A DNA stretch of 7,424 nt from Pseudomonadota bacterium. GTDB taxonomy: Bacteria > Pseudomonadota > Alphaproteobacteria > Acetobacterales > Acetobacteraceae. Of the stretch, positions 1-6,971 are shown piece by piece; position 1 is the first letter of the stretch; the number at the start of each line of letters is the position of its first letter. The stretch spans positions 1-7,424 of the forward strand of contig JAKBCH010000078.1 in assembly GCA_021808055.1 (NCBI GenBank). The letters run 5' to 3'. The position numbers and the translations under genes are program-made. The notes under the pieces are model-generated. The model was not told where the DNA came from. It saw nothing but the letters and a program-made list of their open reading frames with translations, and ran no database searches.

Positions 1-1335
1 GGAATCCAGATGGTCACGGCCGATCACCACCGGGGCGGAAAGCTCACCTTTGGCCACCATCTCGTTGAATGCCAGGCCGAGGCGATGCCTGTCCCCCAGC
101 CCTACCCAGCAAATGCGCGCGGGCAGGCCCTGGAAGGAGATGCGCTCGCGTGCCATGTCCATCCAGTGATGCAGGTGTTTATGGTCCGGCAGCAGCTCCT
201 TCACTTTCTGGTCGGTCTTGTAAATATCCTCCGGGTCGCCCGAGAGGGCAGCCCAACGGAACGGGCCGATGCCCCGGCAGAAAAGCGGGCGGATGTAAGC
301 AGGCACAAAGCCGGGGAAGTCGAACGCATGGGCAACCCCCTGCTCCTTGGCGCGCTGGCGGAGGTTGTTGCCATAATCGAAAGTGGGCACGCCCATCTTC
401 ACAAATTCCAGCATCGCCAGCACATGCGCGGCCATGGAGGCGCGGGCCGCTTCCTCAACGGCTTTCGGGTTGCTCTCGCGCTTGGCTTCCCATTCCGCGA
501 CACTCCACCCAGCGGGCAGATAGCCGTTCACCGGGTCATGAGCGGATGTCTGGTCGGTCAGCATGTCAGGCTTTACGCCGCGCCTTAAAAGCTCCGGCAA
601 AATCTCGGCGGCATTGCCCAGCAGCGCCACGGAAATAGCTTTTTTCTCGGCACCGGCACGTCGGATGATCTCCCGCGCCTCGTCGAGGTCTTTCGCCTGC
701 ACGTCCACGTAGCGCGTTTTCAACCGCATCTCGATCCGGCTTTGCTGGCATTCGATGGCGAGGCAGCTCATCCCCGCCATGGTGGCGGCCAAAGGTTGCG
801 CGCCGCCCATGCCGCCCAACCCAGCGGTAAGCACCCAGCGCCCGGCGACATCGCCGTTGTAATGGCGCCGTCCGGCTTCCACGAAGGTTTCATACGTGCC
901 CTGAACAATGCCCTGCGTGCCGATATAGATCCAGGAGCCAGCCGTCATCTGGCCGTACATCATCAGCCCTTTGCGATCGAGCTCGTTGAAATGTTCCCAA
1001 TTCGCCCAGTTTGGCACAAGGTTGGAATTGGCGATGAGTACGCGCGGCGCATCAGCATGCGTGCGGAACACACCGACGGGTTTGCCGGACTGGACGAGCA
1101 GGCTCTCATCACACTCCAGCTTTTTCAGCGCCGCCACAATGCGGTCAAAGCTTTCCCAATCGCGCGCGGCACGGCCAATGCCACCATACACCACCAGCTC
1201 TTCCGGGCGCTCGGCCACCATCGGGTCGAGATTATTCATCAGCATCCGCAAGGGCGCTTCCGTCTGCCAGGATTTCGCCGAGAGCTTGGTGCCATGGTCC
1301 GCGCGGATCACGCGCGCATTATCAAGACGGGTCAT
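1..1335 (-). CDS. hutU: Urocanate hydratase (urocanase), 3' end beyond window
   Basis: Urocanase (EC 4.2.1.49) adds water to urocanate to give 4-imidazolone-5-propionate, the second step of histidine breakdown; it is a cytosolic enzyme with tightly bound NAD+. My translation from the ATG at 1335-1333 reads 445 codons without a stop to the left window edge. It begins [15 protein letters not shown] and carries [13 protein letters not shown] and [13 protein letters not shown] near the N-terminus, QMTAGSW at about 129-135, the glycine-rich NAD-binding segment [10 protein letters not shown] at 172-181, and [10 protein letters not shown] near 352. The family signature [10 protein letters not shown] contains the active-site cysteine, here Cys409. 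The visible part ends in [10 protein letters not shown]. The family is about 555 residues long, so roughly 110 are missing because of the window edge, not because of a mutation. The start overlaps the hutG stop as ATGA, with GAAAGG nine bases upstream, so it is the last visible gene of the hutI-H-G-U operon. Identification is firm. Confidence 0.97.
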   Translation of the reverse strand, partial: MTRLDNARVIRADHGTKLSAKSWQTEAPLRMLMNNLDPMVAERPEELVVYGGIGRAARDWESFDRIVAALKKLECDESLLVQSGKPVGVFRTHADAPRVLIANSNLVPNWANWEHFNELDRKGLMMYGQMTAGSWIYIGTQGIVQGTYETFVEAGRRHYNGDVAGRWVLTAGLGGMGGAQPLAATMAGMSCLAIECQQSRIEMRLKTRYVDVQAKDLDEAREIIRRAGAEKKAISVALLGNAAEILPELLRRGVKPDMLTDQTSAHDPVNGYLPAGWSVAEWEAKRESNPKAVEEAARASMAAHVLAMLEFVKMGVPTFDYGNNLRQRAKEQGVAHAFDFPGFVPAYIRPLFCRGIGPFRWAALSGDPEDIYKTDQKVKELLPDHKHLHHWMDMARERISFQGLPARICWVGLGDRHRLGLAFNEMVAKGELSAPVVIGRDHLDS

Positions 1336-2120
1336 GCGCAAAGGCCTTTCAGGATGTTTTCAAGAACGGGTTGGATGGGGGCGGGATTTTTCAAAACACT
1401 CGGCCAGTTGGCCTCGTTCACGGGTAAGAGTTCGTCCATATAGCCGCGGCAGCCAAGCTCCATCTGCAGGGCATGGATATTGCGCGCTGGTTCGCCGTAA
1501 TGGCGCGTAATCCAGCCGCCTTTAAAACGGCCATTCACCACATAGGAGAAACCGCTTTGCGCGCAGACTTCGCGCACGGCGTTCTGCAAATCGGTACCAC
1601 AGCTTTTACCGTCATTGGTGCCGATATTGAACTGCGGCAATTCACCTTCGAACAAGCGGAGAATATGGCTGCGGATGGAATGGCAATCATACAGCACCAC
1701 ACGCCCATTAAGGCCGTGCACACGCTCGATTTCGGCCCGCAGCGCGTTGTGATAGGGCATGAAATAATGCTCGCGGCGGCGGGCAATCTCGGCCTCATCG
1801 GGCGTGGCGGCTTTATAAAGCGGCTCACCGTCAAAAGTTTCAACCGGGCATAGCCCCGTCGTCGCCTGGCCGGGATAGAGCGACACACCGGAGGGGTCAC
1901 GGTTGAGGTCGATCACCGAACGCGAGATATTTGCGATGATGATCGTCGCATCCAGCATTTCGGCAAAGCTGTAGAGTTTGGGCAGGTGCCAGTCCGCATC
2001 CTTACGCGCCAGCCAATCTGAGACAAATACCCCCGCGAACTCATTCGGAATTTCCGTACCCGCATGCGGGATGGACAGAATAAGAGGCGTATTGCCACGG
2101 CGTAAGCTGAACAGACTCAT
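1332..2120 (-). CDS. hutG: N-formylglutamate deformylase
   Basis: HutG (N-formylglutamate amidohydrolase, EC 3.5.1.68) hydrolyses N-formyl-L-glutamate to glutamate and formate, the last step of the five-step hut route. The 262-residue protein is full length for the family. Recognisable family segments are SIPHAG at 16-21, [15 protein letters not shown] at 71-85, DCHSIRS at 145-151, [10 protein letters not shown] at 165-174, [13 protein letters not shown] at 197-209 and [10 protein letters not shown] at 219-228. The histidine and acidic residues in these segments are the likely metal and substrate ligands, which is inference from family conservation. There is no signal peptide, so it should be cytosolic. 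The ATG at 2120 overlaps the hutH stop (ATGA) and the TGA at 1334-1332 overlaps the hutU start. No strong Shine-Dalgarno precedes the start, which suggests dependence on ribosomes arriving from hutH. This family is sometimes confused with the formimidoylglutamase-type HutG (arginase fold), but these motifs are those of the deformylase. Confidence 0.95.
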   Translation of the reverse strand: MSLFSLRRGNTPLILSIPHAGTEIPNEFAGVFVSDWLARKDADWHLPKLYSFAEMLDATIIIANISRSVIDLNRDPSGVSLYPGQATTGLCPVETFDGEPLYKAATPDEAEIARRREHYFMPYHNALRAEIERVHGLNGRVVLYDCHSIRSHILRLFEGELPQFNIGTNDGKSCGTDLQNAVREVCAQSGFSYVVNGRFKGGWITRHYGEPARNIHALQMELGCRGYMDELLPVNEANWPSVLKNPAPIQPVLENILKGLCA

Positions 2121-3625
2121 ACCACACCGGGCAAATTATCAGACGCCAAAGCCCCCGCCCGCAGCAGCGCAATCGCGGCTTCAATATCCGGCGCAAAATG
2201 CCGGTCCTCTTCCAGCTTTGGCACCGCGCCGCGCAGGGCGGTCCGCGCTTCCTCCAGGGCCGTTGATGATTTCAACGTGTGGAAATCACAGCCTTGTGCT
2301 GCCGCCAGCCATTCAATGGCGATCACCGCGCGCAAATTCTCGTTCATCGCCAGCAATCGTCGTGCGCCGTGCGCCGCCATGGAAACATGATCCTCCTGGT
2401 TGGCGGAGGTGGGAATGGAATCAACCGAAGCCGGGAACGCCCGGCCCTTATTCTCAGATACCAAAGCCGCTGCTGTCACCTGAGGAATCATGAAACCAGA
2501 ATTCAAGCCCGGCTTGGGGGTGAGGAAGGCTGGAAGGCCCGAAAGCACTGGGTCCACCAACAGGGAAATCCGTCGTTCTGACAACGAACCGATTTCGCAC
2601 ACCGCCATCGCGATCATATCGGCCGCGAAGGCTACGGGCTCGGCATGGAAATTCCCACCCGAGAGCGCCACCGCCGGGCCAGTAAAGATCAGCGGATTAT
2701 CGGTGACACCATTGGCCTCAGTCTCAAGAGTGGCGGCGGCCTGGCGCAGAACATCCAGAACAGCACCCATCACTTGCGGCTGGCAACGCAGGCAATAAGG
2801 GTCTTGCACGCGTTCATCGCCCTTTAAATGCGAGGCGCGGATGGCCGAACCTGCCATCAGCTCACGCAGCGCATCCGCCACTTGCTTCTGCCCCTTATGC
2901 TTGCGCACGGCATGAATCCGCGGGTCAAACGGTGCGTCTGACCCCTTGGCAGCGTCGGTTGCAAGCGCACCCGTCACCAACGCAGCACGGAAATTCTGCT
3001 CTGCCTCAAACAGCCCGGCCAGGGCATTGGCGGTGGAGAATTGCGTGCCGTTGAGCAGCGCCAGCCCTTCCTTCGGCCCCAGCACCAGCGGCGAAAGCCC
3101 GGCTTCGTTCAGCGCAACGGTAGCATCTTTGCGAACGCCATTCACGTAAATCTCGCCAACACCCATCATCGCGGCGGTCATATGCGCCAGCGGCGCCAAA
3201 TCGCCCGAGGCACCGACGGAACCCTGTGCGGGCACCACCGGAATCAGCCCCTTTGCCAGCATCGCGCCCAGCATCCGCACGGTTGCCACCTGCACACCGG
3301 AAACCCCTTGCCCCAGCGAGCCCATTTTCAACGCCAGCATCAACCTTGCCACGGGAAGGGGCATCGGCTCGCCCACACCGGCGGCGTGCGAGAGCACCAA
3401 ATTGCGCTGCAACGTGGCCAGATCATCATCGGCAATCCGCACCGAGGCCAGCTTGCCGAACCCGGTATTGATGCCATAAACCGGCTCATGCCGGCTTAGA
3501 ATTTCCGCCACCGCATCCGCACCCGCCTGGATGGTAGGCAGTGCCGCCTTATCAAGTTCAACGGCCTCGCCTTGATAAATCGCGCGCCATTGCGCCAGAT
3601 CCATGGCTCCAGGGATAAGTTTCAT
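2117..3625 (-). CDS. hutH: Histidine ammonia-lyase (histidase)
   Basis: HutH (EC 4.3.1.3) removes ammonia from L-histidine without oxidation, giving trans-urocanate, and so commits histidine to degradation. It is a cytosolic homotetramer in characterised relatives. The 502-residue protein is the usual length. The Ala139-Ser140-Gly141 triplet within [15 protein letters not shown] cyclises to the electrophilic MIO prosthetic group. Other family elements are YGINTGFG (Tyr50, the likely catalytic tyrosine), NGTQFSTA from 192, [11 protein letters not shown] at 274-284, [10 protein letters not shown] at 305-314, GGNFHAEP at 323-330 and NQEDHVSM at 409-416. I chose the ATG at 3625 because it has TGGAG six bases upstream and overlaps the hutI stop as ATGA; a second Met at residue 8 is possible but less well placed. 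The stop overlaps the hutG start in the same way. Nothing suggests damage or a paralogue such as phenylalanine ammonia-lyase, given the surrounding hut genes. Confidence 0.98.
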   Translation of the reverse strand: MKLIPGAMDLAQWRAIYQGEAVELDKAALPTIQAGADAVAEILSRHEPVYGINTGFGKLASVRIADDDLATLQRNLVLSHAAGVGEPMPLPVARLMLALKMGSLGQGVSGVQVATVRMLGAMLAKGLIPVVPAQGSVGASGDLAPLAHMTAAMMGVGEIYVNGVRKDATVALNEAGLSPLVLGPKEGLALLNGTQFSTANALAGLFEAEQNFRAALVTGALATDAAKGSDAPFDPRIHAVRKHKGQKQVADALRELMAGSAIRASHLKGDERVQDPYCLRCQPQVMGAVLDVLRQAAATLETEANGVTDNPLIFTGPAVALSGGNFHAEPVAFAADMIAMAVCEIGSLSERRISLLVDPVLSGLPAFLTPKPGLNSGFMIPQVTAAALVSENKGRAFPASVDSIPTSANQEDHVSMAAHGARRLLAMNENLRAVIAIEWLAAAQGCDFHTLKSSTALEEARTALRGAVPKLEEDRHFAPDIEAAIALLRAGALASDNLPGVV

Positions 3626-4803
3626 GCGGCACTCCAGATGCGTTGATGTAATGGGTTAAACCCAATGCGGTAAACAAGTTCCGCCGGGCGTTCGATGTCC
3701 CAAATCGCGAGGTGGCATTTCGCCCCTGCCTTCAGCACGCCTACATCGCTCCGCCCCAAGGCGGCGGCGGCATGGCGGGTAACACCCAACAAACACTCCT
3801 CCACCGTTAAGCGAAATTGCGTCGCGGCCATGTTCATCGCCAGCAGCAAAGAGAATAACGGCGAGGTGCCGGGATTGAGGTCGGTGGAAACCGCCATTCT
3901 CACGCCTTGTTTACGGAAAGCCTCAACCGGGGGCAGTTGTTTCTCGCGCAGCGTGAAGAAAGCGCCGGGCAGCAACACCGCCACGGTGCCGGCCCTGGCC
4001 ATCGCGGCCGCCCCATCCTCGCTGGTGTATTCAAGATGATCAGCCGAGAGCGCGCCAAATTTCGCCGCCAGGGCAGCACCTTGCAGGTCAGAAAGCTGGT
4101 CCGCATGCAGCTTCACCCGCAGCCCATGCTTCACGGCGGCAGTGAAAACCTGCGTGATTTCCTCTGGCGAAAAGGCAATGCCCTCGCAAAATCCATCTAC
4201 CGCATCGGCCAGATTATGCGCCGCGACGTGCGGAATCATCTCCTCGCACAGCAGCCGCACATATGCGGCCCGTTGCATCTCAGGTGGAAACCCATGCGCA
4301 CCCAGGAAGGTGGGAGAAATATCCGCTGCATCACCCAGAGATTTCGCAACTTCCAGGCATTTATATTCAGCCTCCGGCGAAAGCCCGTAGCCGGATTTCA
4401 CCTCGATGGTGGTAACCCCCTCCGCCACCAATGCCGCCATGCGGCGTTTGGCGGCAACGCGTAAATCCTCGGCACGCGCCGCACGCGTCGCCTTCATGGT
4501 GCCGAGAATGCCGCCACCCGCCCGGGCTATTTCCTCGTAGCCGACACCTTGCAGCCGCGCCTCGAACTCCCCGGCGCGGTCGCCGGCATATACCAGATGG
4601 GTATGACAATCGATGAGGCCGGGCGTAATCCAGCGGCCTTCGCAATCCACAATTTCATCGGCTTCGATATCCCGCGCTGCCCCGGCATAAAGAATTCGCC
4701 CGGCGGCCTGCGCCACCACGCCGTGCTCCACCACACCCAGGCCCGGTAGTTCCGGGTCCATGGTTGCCAGCCTCGCATTGGTAAAAATCCGCTCTGCCCG
4801 CAT
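3622..4803 (-). CDS. hutI: Imidazolonepropionase
   Basis: HutI (EC 3.5.2.7) hydrolyses the ring of 4-imidazolone-5-propionate to N-formimidoyl-L-glutamate, the third pathway step. It belongs to the metal-dependent amidohydrolase superfamily. The 393-residue protein shows the expected metal-site elements in order: [12 protein letters not shown] with His67 and His69, GAHGFP with His170, KLHADQ with His233, SADHLEY with His256, and STDLNPGT with Asp308. The spacing of His67/69, His233 and Asp308 follows the family. It is the first gene of the leftward operon: its ATG lies at 4803-4801 with AAGG eight bases upstream, and its stop overlaps the hutH start as ATGA. Its promoter must lie in the 64-base gap shared with hutF or slightly inside hutF, so repression through the operator at 4833-4842 is expected. 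Identification is firm. Confidence 0.97.
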   Translation of the reverse strand: MRAERIFTNARLATMDPELPGLGVVEHGVVAQAAGRILYAGAARDIEADEIVDCEGRWITPGLIDCHTHLVYAGDRAGEFEARLQGVGYEEIARAGGGILGTMKATRAARAEDLRVAAKRRMAALVAEGVTTIEVKSGYGLSPEAEYKCLEVAKSLGDAADISPTFLGAHGFPPEMQRAAYVRLLCEEMIPHVAAHNLADAVDGFCEGIAFSPEEITQVFTAAVKHGLRVKLHADQLSDLQGAALAAKFGALSADHLEYTSEDGAAAMARAGTVAVLLPGAFFTLREKQLPPVEAFRKQGVRMAVSTDLNPGTSPLFSLLLAMNMAATQFRLTVEECLLGVTRHAAAALGRSDVGVLKAGAKCHLAIWDIERPAELVYRIGFNPLHQRIWSAA

Positions 4804-4813
4804 GTTCTATACC

Positions 4814-4842
4814 TTGGCGTTGAGGGAAAAGTTGTATATACA
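4814..4842 (+). promoter_or_regulatory. Candidate sigma-70 promoter of hutF-hutC
   Basis: TTGGCG (4814-4819) and TATACA (4837-4842) are separated by exactly 17 bases and each matches four of six consensus positions. Transcription would begin near 4849, a few bases before the AGGAGG ribosome site, giving a very short leader. The -10 hexamer is the right two-thirds of the operator, so repressor binding would directly exclude RNA polymerase. This is pattern matching without a mapped start. Confidence 0.5.
4833..4842. promoter_or_regulatory. HutC operator palindrome TGTATATACA
   Basis: A perfect 10-base palindrome, TGTATATACA, lies in the hutI-hutF gap. It fits the TGTA-N2-TACA core known as the HutC site in front of Pseudomonas hut promoters, where urocanate relieves repression. 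The cognate regulator gene hutC is in this window. The site overlaps the proposed -10 of hutF and lies about 30 bases upstream of the hutI start, so occupancy should hinder both promoters. Only this one full copy was found in the gap. The match is seen directly; binding is inferred. Confidence 0.85.
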
Positions 4843-4853
4843 TATCCACATCC

Positions 4854-4859
4854 AGGAGG
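4854..4859 (+). promoter_or_regulatory. Shine-Dalgarno AGGAGG that sets the hutF start
   Basis: AGGAGG sits eight bases before the in-frame GTG at 4868. It is the strongest ribosome site in the window and decides the hutF start. The same frame is open upstream to an ATG at 4760, but that would run antisense through the hutI start and across the promoter and operator. Confidence 0.85.
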
Positions 4860-4867
4860 CCTGTCCA

Positions 4868-6160
4868 GTGTCCGAGCGCATCATTTTTCGTCACGCCCTG
4901 CTGCCCGGCGGCTGGGCCGAGCATGTCGCACTCTCTTTCAAGGGCGGCGTCATCACCCAGGTTGAAACAGGTGTTGCGGGAGGTACTGGCATCGCCTTAC
5001 CCGGTATGCCTAATTTGCATAGCCACAGCTTCCAGCGCGCCATGGCCGGAAAGGCGGAATATCGCGGCCCCACCGCCGACAGTTTCTGGACCTGGAGGGA
5101 GCTGATGTACAAGCTCGCCCTTGCTCTGGACCCGGATGATGTGCAGGCCATCGCCAGCCTGGCTTTTACCGAGATGCTGGAAGGCGGGTTCACCTGCGTT
5201 GCAGAGTTTCATTACCTGCACCATGCACCCGATGGCACGCCCTATGCCGATATTGCCGAAATGGCCGCGCGCCTTGCAGCGGCCGCGGCGGAAACCGGCA
5301 TCGAGCTGCTGCTTCTGCCCGTGTTCTACGCCCATTCCGGCTTTGGTGGGAAACCCCCCGCCGAAGGCCAGCGCCGCTTCATCAATTCACTTGAGTCCTA
5401 CGCCAAACTCCATGCGCGTTGCCGCGAACTTTCCGCCACCGGCTGCGCGCCGCATTCCCTGCGCGCCGCCACGCTGGAGGAAATCAGCGCGCTAAACGCC
5501 CTGAATGGTAACGCCCCCTTCCATATTCACATCGCCGAACAGACCGCCGAGGTGGAGGCATCCATCGCCTTCTCCGGTGCGCGGCCGGTTGAATATCTGC
5601 TGGCCAACGCGCCGGTTGCGTCCAACTGGTGCCTCGTGCACGCCACTCACATCACCAAAGATGAAGCCTATAGCATGGCAAATGCCAACGCCGTTGCCGG
5701 GTTGTGCCCCATCACCGAGGCCAATCTGGGTGATGGCATTTTCTCCGCCCAGCATTTCGCGGGCGCCTGGGGCATCGGCTCAGATTCAAACGTGCTGATC
5801 GACGCGGCACGGGAACTGCAAATGCTGGAATATTCCCAACGCCTTGGCCAGCGGCAGAGAAACGTCATGGCGACTGCAGCAACCCGCTCCACCGCCACCG
5901 CACTTTACCAGCACGCCGTTGCCGGCGGCGCGCAGGCCATGGGGCTTGGCAGCGGACTTGCCGCCGGTGCGCTCGCCAGCTTCATCACCATCACCGGGGA
6001 AGCCCCGGAAGATGCCCTGGCGAACGCCCTCTTCACCGCCCGCACCCCGGCCGTGCAGGAAGTGTGGGTGCGCGGCAGGCGTGTAGTGGAAGGCGGCCAG
6101 CATGTGCAAGCCGCCACCGCCCGTGCACGGTTCAACGCCGTGCTGCGCAAGCGGCTCTGA
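4868..6160 (+). CDS. hutF: Formimidoylglutamate deiminase
   Basis: HutF (N-formimidoyl-L-glutamate iminohydrolase, EC 3.5.3.13) releases the imino nitrogen as ammonia, giving N-formyl-L-glutamate for HutG. Its presence marks the five-step route as opposed to direct formimidoylglutamase cleavage. The protein is an amidohydrolase-superfamily member of 430 residues, close to the usual length of about 450. Metal and substrate elements in order are PGMPNLHSHSFQRAMAG with His51 and His53, HIHIAEQ with His219 and His221, the HATH segment with His258 and His261, and GIGSDSNV with Asp306. The SDSN and HSHSFQRA forms separate it from HutI and from guanine deaminase-like relatives. I start it at the GTG at 4868, read as Met, because AGGAGG lies eight bases upstream; the longer frame from 4760 would overlap hutI. 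The TGA at 6158-6160 is two bases before the hutC start, so the two genes are almost certainly co-transcribed. Confidence 0.95.
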   Translation: MSERIIFRHALLPGGWAEHVALSFKGGVITQVETGVAGGTGIALPGMPNLHSHSFQRAMAGKAEYRGPTADSFWTWRELMYKLALALDPDDVQAIASLAFTEMLEGGFTCVAEFHYLHHAPDGTPYADIAEMAARLAAAAAETGIELLLLPVFYAHSGFGGKPPAEGQRRFINSLESYAKLHARCRELSATGCAPHSLRAATLEEISALNALNGNAPFHIHIAEQTAEVEASIAFSGARPVEYLLANAPVASNWCLVHATHITKDEAYSMANANAVAGLCPITEANLGDGIFSAQHFAGAWGIGSDSNVLIDAARELQMLEYSQRLGQRQRNVMATAATRSTATALYQHAVAGGAQAMGLGSGLAAGALASFITITGEAPEDALANALFTARTPAVQEVWVRGRRVVEGGQHVQAATARARFNAVLRKRL

Positions 6161-6162
6161 AC

Positions 6163-6900
6163 ATGGATGATCCACGCCCTCGGAAACTCTATGAGCAAGT
6201 AAAAGCCTATCTACGCCAGGGCATTGCCGACGGCATTTGGAAGGCGGGCGAAAAAATTCCTTCAGAGTTCGAGCTGATGGAACGGCTTGGGGCTTCGCGC
6301 ATGACCGTGCACCGCGCCGTGCGGGAGCTTTCCGCAGAGGGTGCGCTGCTGCGCGTGCAGGGTGCAGGAAGTTTCGTGCAGGCCCCTGCCCGGCGCTCGC
6401 CTTTGCTGGAAATCCACGACATCGCCGAGGATATCGCCAAACGCAACCATGTACACAAGGCCGAGGTGCTGGTGTTGGAAAGCCGCGCCGCCACTTCCGA
6501 GATCGCGGCGGAATTTGCCTTGAAGCCGCGCGCCAGGCTGTTTTATTCCGAGATCCTGCATTTCGAGAACGGCGTGGCGGTGCAGTTCGAGGAACGCTAT
6601 ATCGCCCCGGCCTTCGCGCCAGATTACCTGGCACAGGATTTCACCGCCATCACCCCAAACCGCTACCTGCAATCCATCGCGCCGCCTTATGAGGTTGAGC
6701 ATGTTATTCATGCCGCGGCACCGGATGCCCGCCTGCAAGCCCTGCTTCAGCTTGGCCCGCATGAGCCTTGCCTTTGCCTGCTGCGCCGCACCTGGGCAAA
6801 GACAGGCCCAGCCACACGCTCTTTGCTCACCCACCCTGGCAACCGTTACAGCCTGGGCAGCCGCTATAAACCGGGAGATTTCAACGCCCGCCCCGGGTAA
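6163..6900 (+). CDS. hutC: Histidine utilisation repressor, GntR/HutC family
   Basis: HutC is the local repressor of hut genes; in characterised relatives it binds operator DNA and is released by urocanate, the HutH product. The 245-residue protein has an N-terminal winged helix-turn-helix of GntR type at about 8-72, with KIPSEFELMERLGASRMTVHRAV-like text as recognition region (residues 31-53) and the wing VQGAGSFV at 65-72. This is followed by a UTRA ligand domain at about 95-238, recognisable from VQFEERYI at 140-147, LLRRTW at 206-211 and PGNRYSLGSRY at 225-235. Length and architecture fit HutC (about 248). The ATG at 6163 follows the hutF stop by two bases and has no evident Shine-Dalgarno, so translation is probably coupled to hutF. 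Being co-transcribed with hutF from an operator-controlled promoter, it should regulate its own level. Other HutC-subfamily regulators look alike in sequence, but the context settles the assignment. Confidence 0.94.
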   Translation: MDDPRPRKLYEQVKAYLRQGIADGIWKAGEKIPSEFELMERLGASRMTVHRAVRELSAEGALLRVQGAGSFVQAPARRSPLLEIHDIAEDIAKRNHVHKAEVLVLESRAATSEIAAEFALKPRARLFYSEILHFENGVAVQFEERYIAPAFAPDYLAQDFTAITPNRYLQSIAPPYEVEHVIHAAAPDARLQALLQLGPHEPCLCLLRRTWAKTGPATRSLLTHPGNRYSLGSRYKPGDFNARPG

Positions 6901-6971
6901 TGTCGAATCGCTTTCCAAAATCTTTCTGCGGCGTTAAATTTTATACATGCCGCATTTGGAGGCGGTGAATA
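6901..6971. other. Intergenic spacer after hutC
   Basis: This 71-base gap is visibly more AT-rich than its flanks. It contains TGCGGC (6927-6932) and its inverted copy GCCGCA (6949-6954), a 6-base stem with a 16-base loop followed by only three T residues. That is too weak to call a terminator. TATACA (6942-6947) could serve as a -10 box for the next gene, placed ten bases before its Shine-Dalgarno, much as in hutF, but no good -35 box stands 16-18 bases upstream. I saw no clear end for the hutF-hutC transcript. Confidence 0.4.
6958..6962 (+). promoter_or_regulatory. Shine-Dalgarno GGAGG for the TTG-start gene
   Basis: GGAGG lies nine bases before the TTG at 6972. An in-frame TGA at 6966-6968 rules out any start further upstream, and the nearby GTG at 6965 is in another frame. 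Together these make the TTG the best start. Confidence 0.65.

Larger units (their letters stand above)
4804..4867. promoter_or_regulatory. Divergent hutI / hutF control region
   Basis: These 64 bases are the only non-coding DNA between the two divergent arms of the locus. They hold the HutC operator, the hutF promoter and Shine-Dalgarno, and the hutI Shine-Dalgarno (AAGG on the minus strand, 4815-4812). A leftward promoter for hutI is less clear. On the minus strand TGGACA (4867-4862) followed after 17 bases by TATGTA (4844-4839) is a possible but weak pair, and it too would overlap the operator. No sigma-54-type element with correct GG/GC spacing was seen. The compactness implies that one bound repressor could block both directions. 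Confidence 0.8.

Noticed and set aside
10..638. Two overlapping plus-strand frames of about 190 codons
   Set aside because: Both are antisense to the conserved C-terminal half of hutU, including the catalytic [10 protein letters not shown] region. Compositions are skewed to Arg, Pro, Ala and His, as in shadow frames.
742..1443. Plus-strand open frame of 233 codons opposite hutU
   Set aside because: It lies antisense to urocanase, whose full conserved sequence reads through on the other strand. Its translation shows no recognisable domain and is typical of a GC-rich shadow frame.
3041..3499. Plus-strand open frame of 152 codons opposite hutH
   Set aside because: It is antisense to the MIO and active-site region of histidase. 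The His/Arg/Gln-rich text has no domain logic.
4814..4832. Sigma-54 promoter in front of hutF
   Set aside because: TTGGCG contains a GG, but no GC dinucleotide stands at the required 10-base spacing in a TTGC-like context.
6448..6462. TGTACA within hutC as an internal operator
   Set aside because: The sequence lacks the two-base centre of the TGTA-N2-TACA site and lies inside conserved coding sequence. Such hexamers are expected by chance.
5786..6634. Minus-strand open frame of 282 codons opposite hutF and hutC
   Set aside because: It spans the junction of two well-supported plus-strand genes, has an Arg/Pro-rich composition and shows no domain.
6938..6947. Second HutC operator upstream of the unknown gene
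   Set aside because: ATTTTATACA matches TGTATATACA at seven of ten positions, but the left half lacks TGTA and the palindrome is lost.
6927..6957. Rho-independent terminator after hutC
   Set aside because: The TGCGGC/GCCGCA stem is only six bases with a 16-base AT-rich loop and three T residues after it. It is too weak to support.
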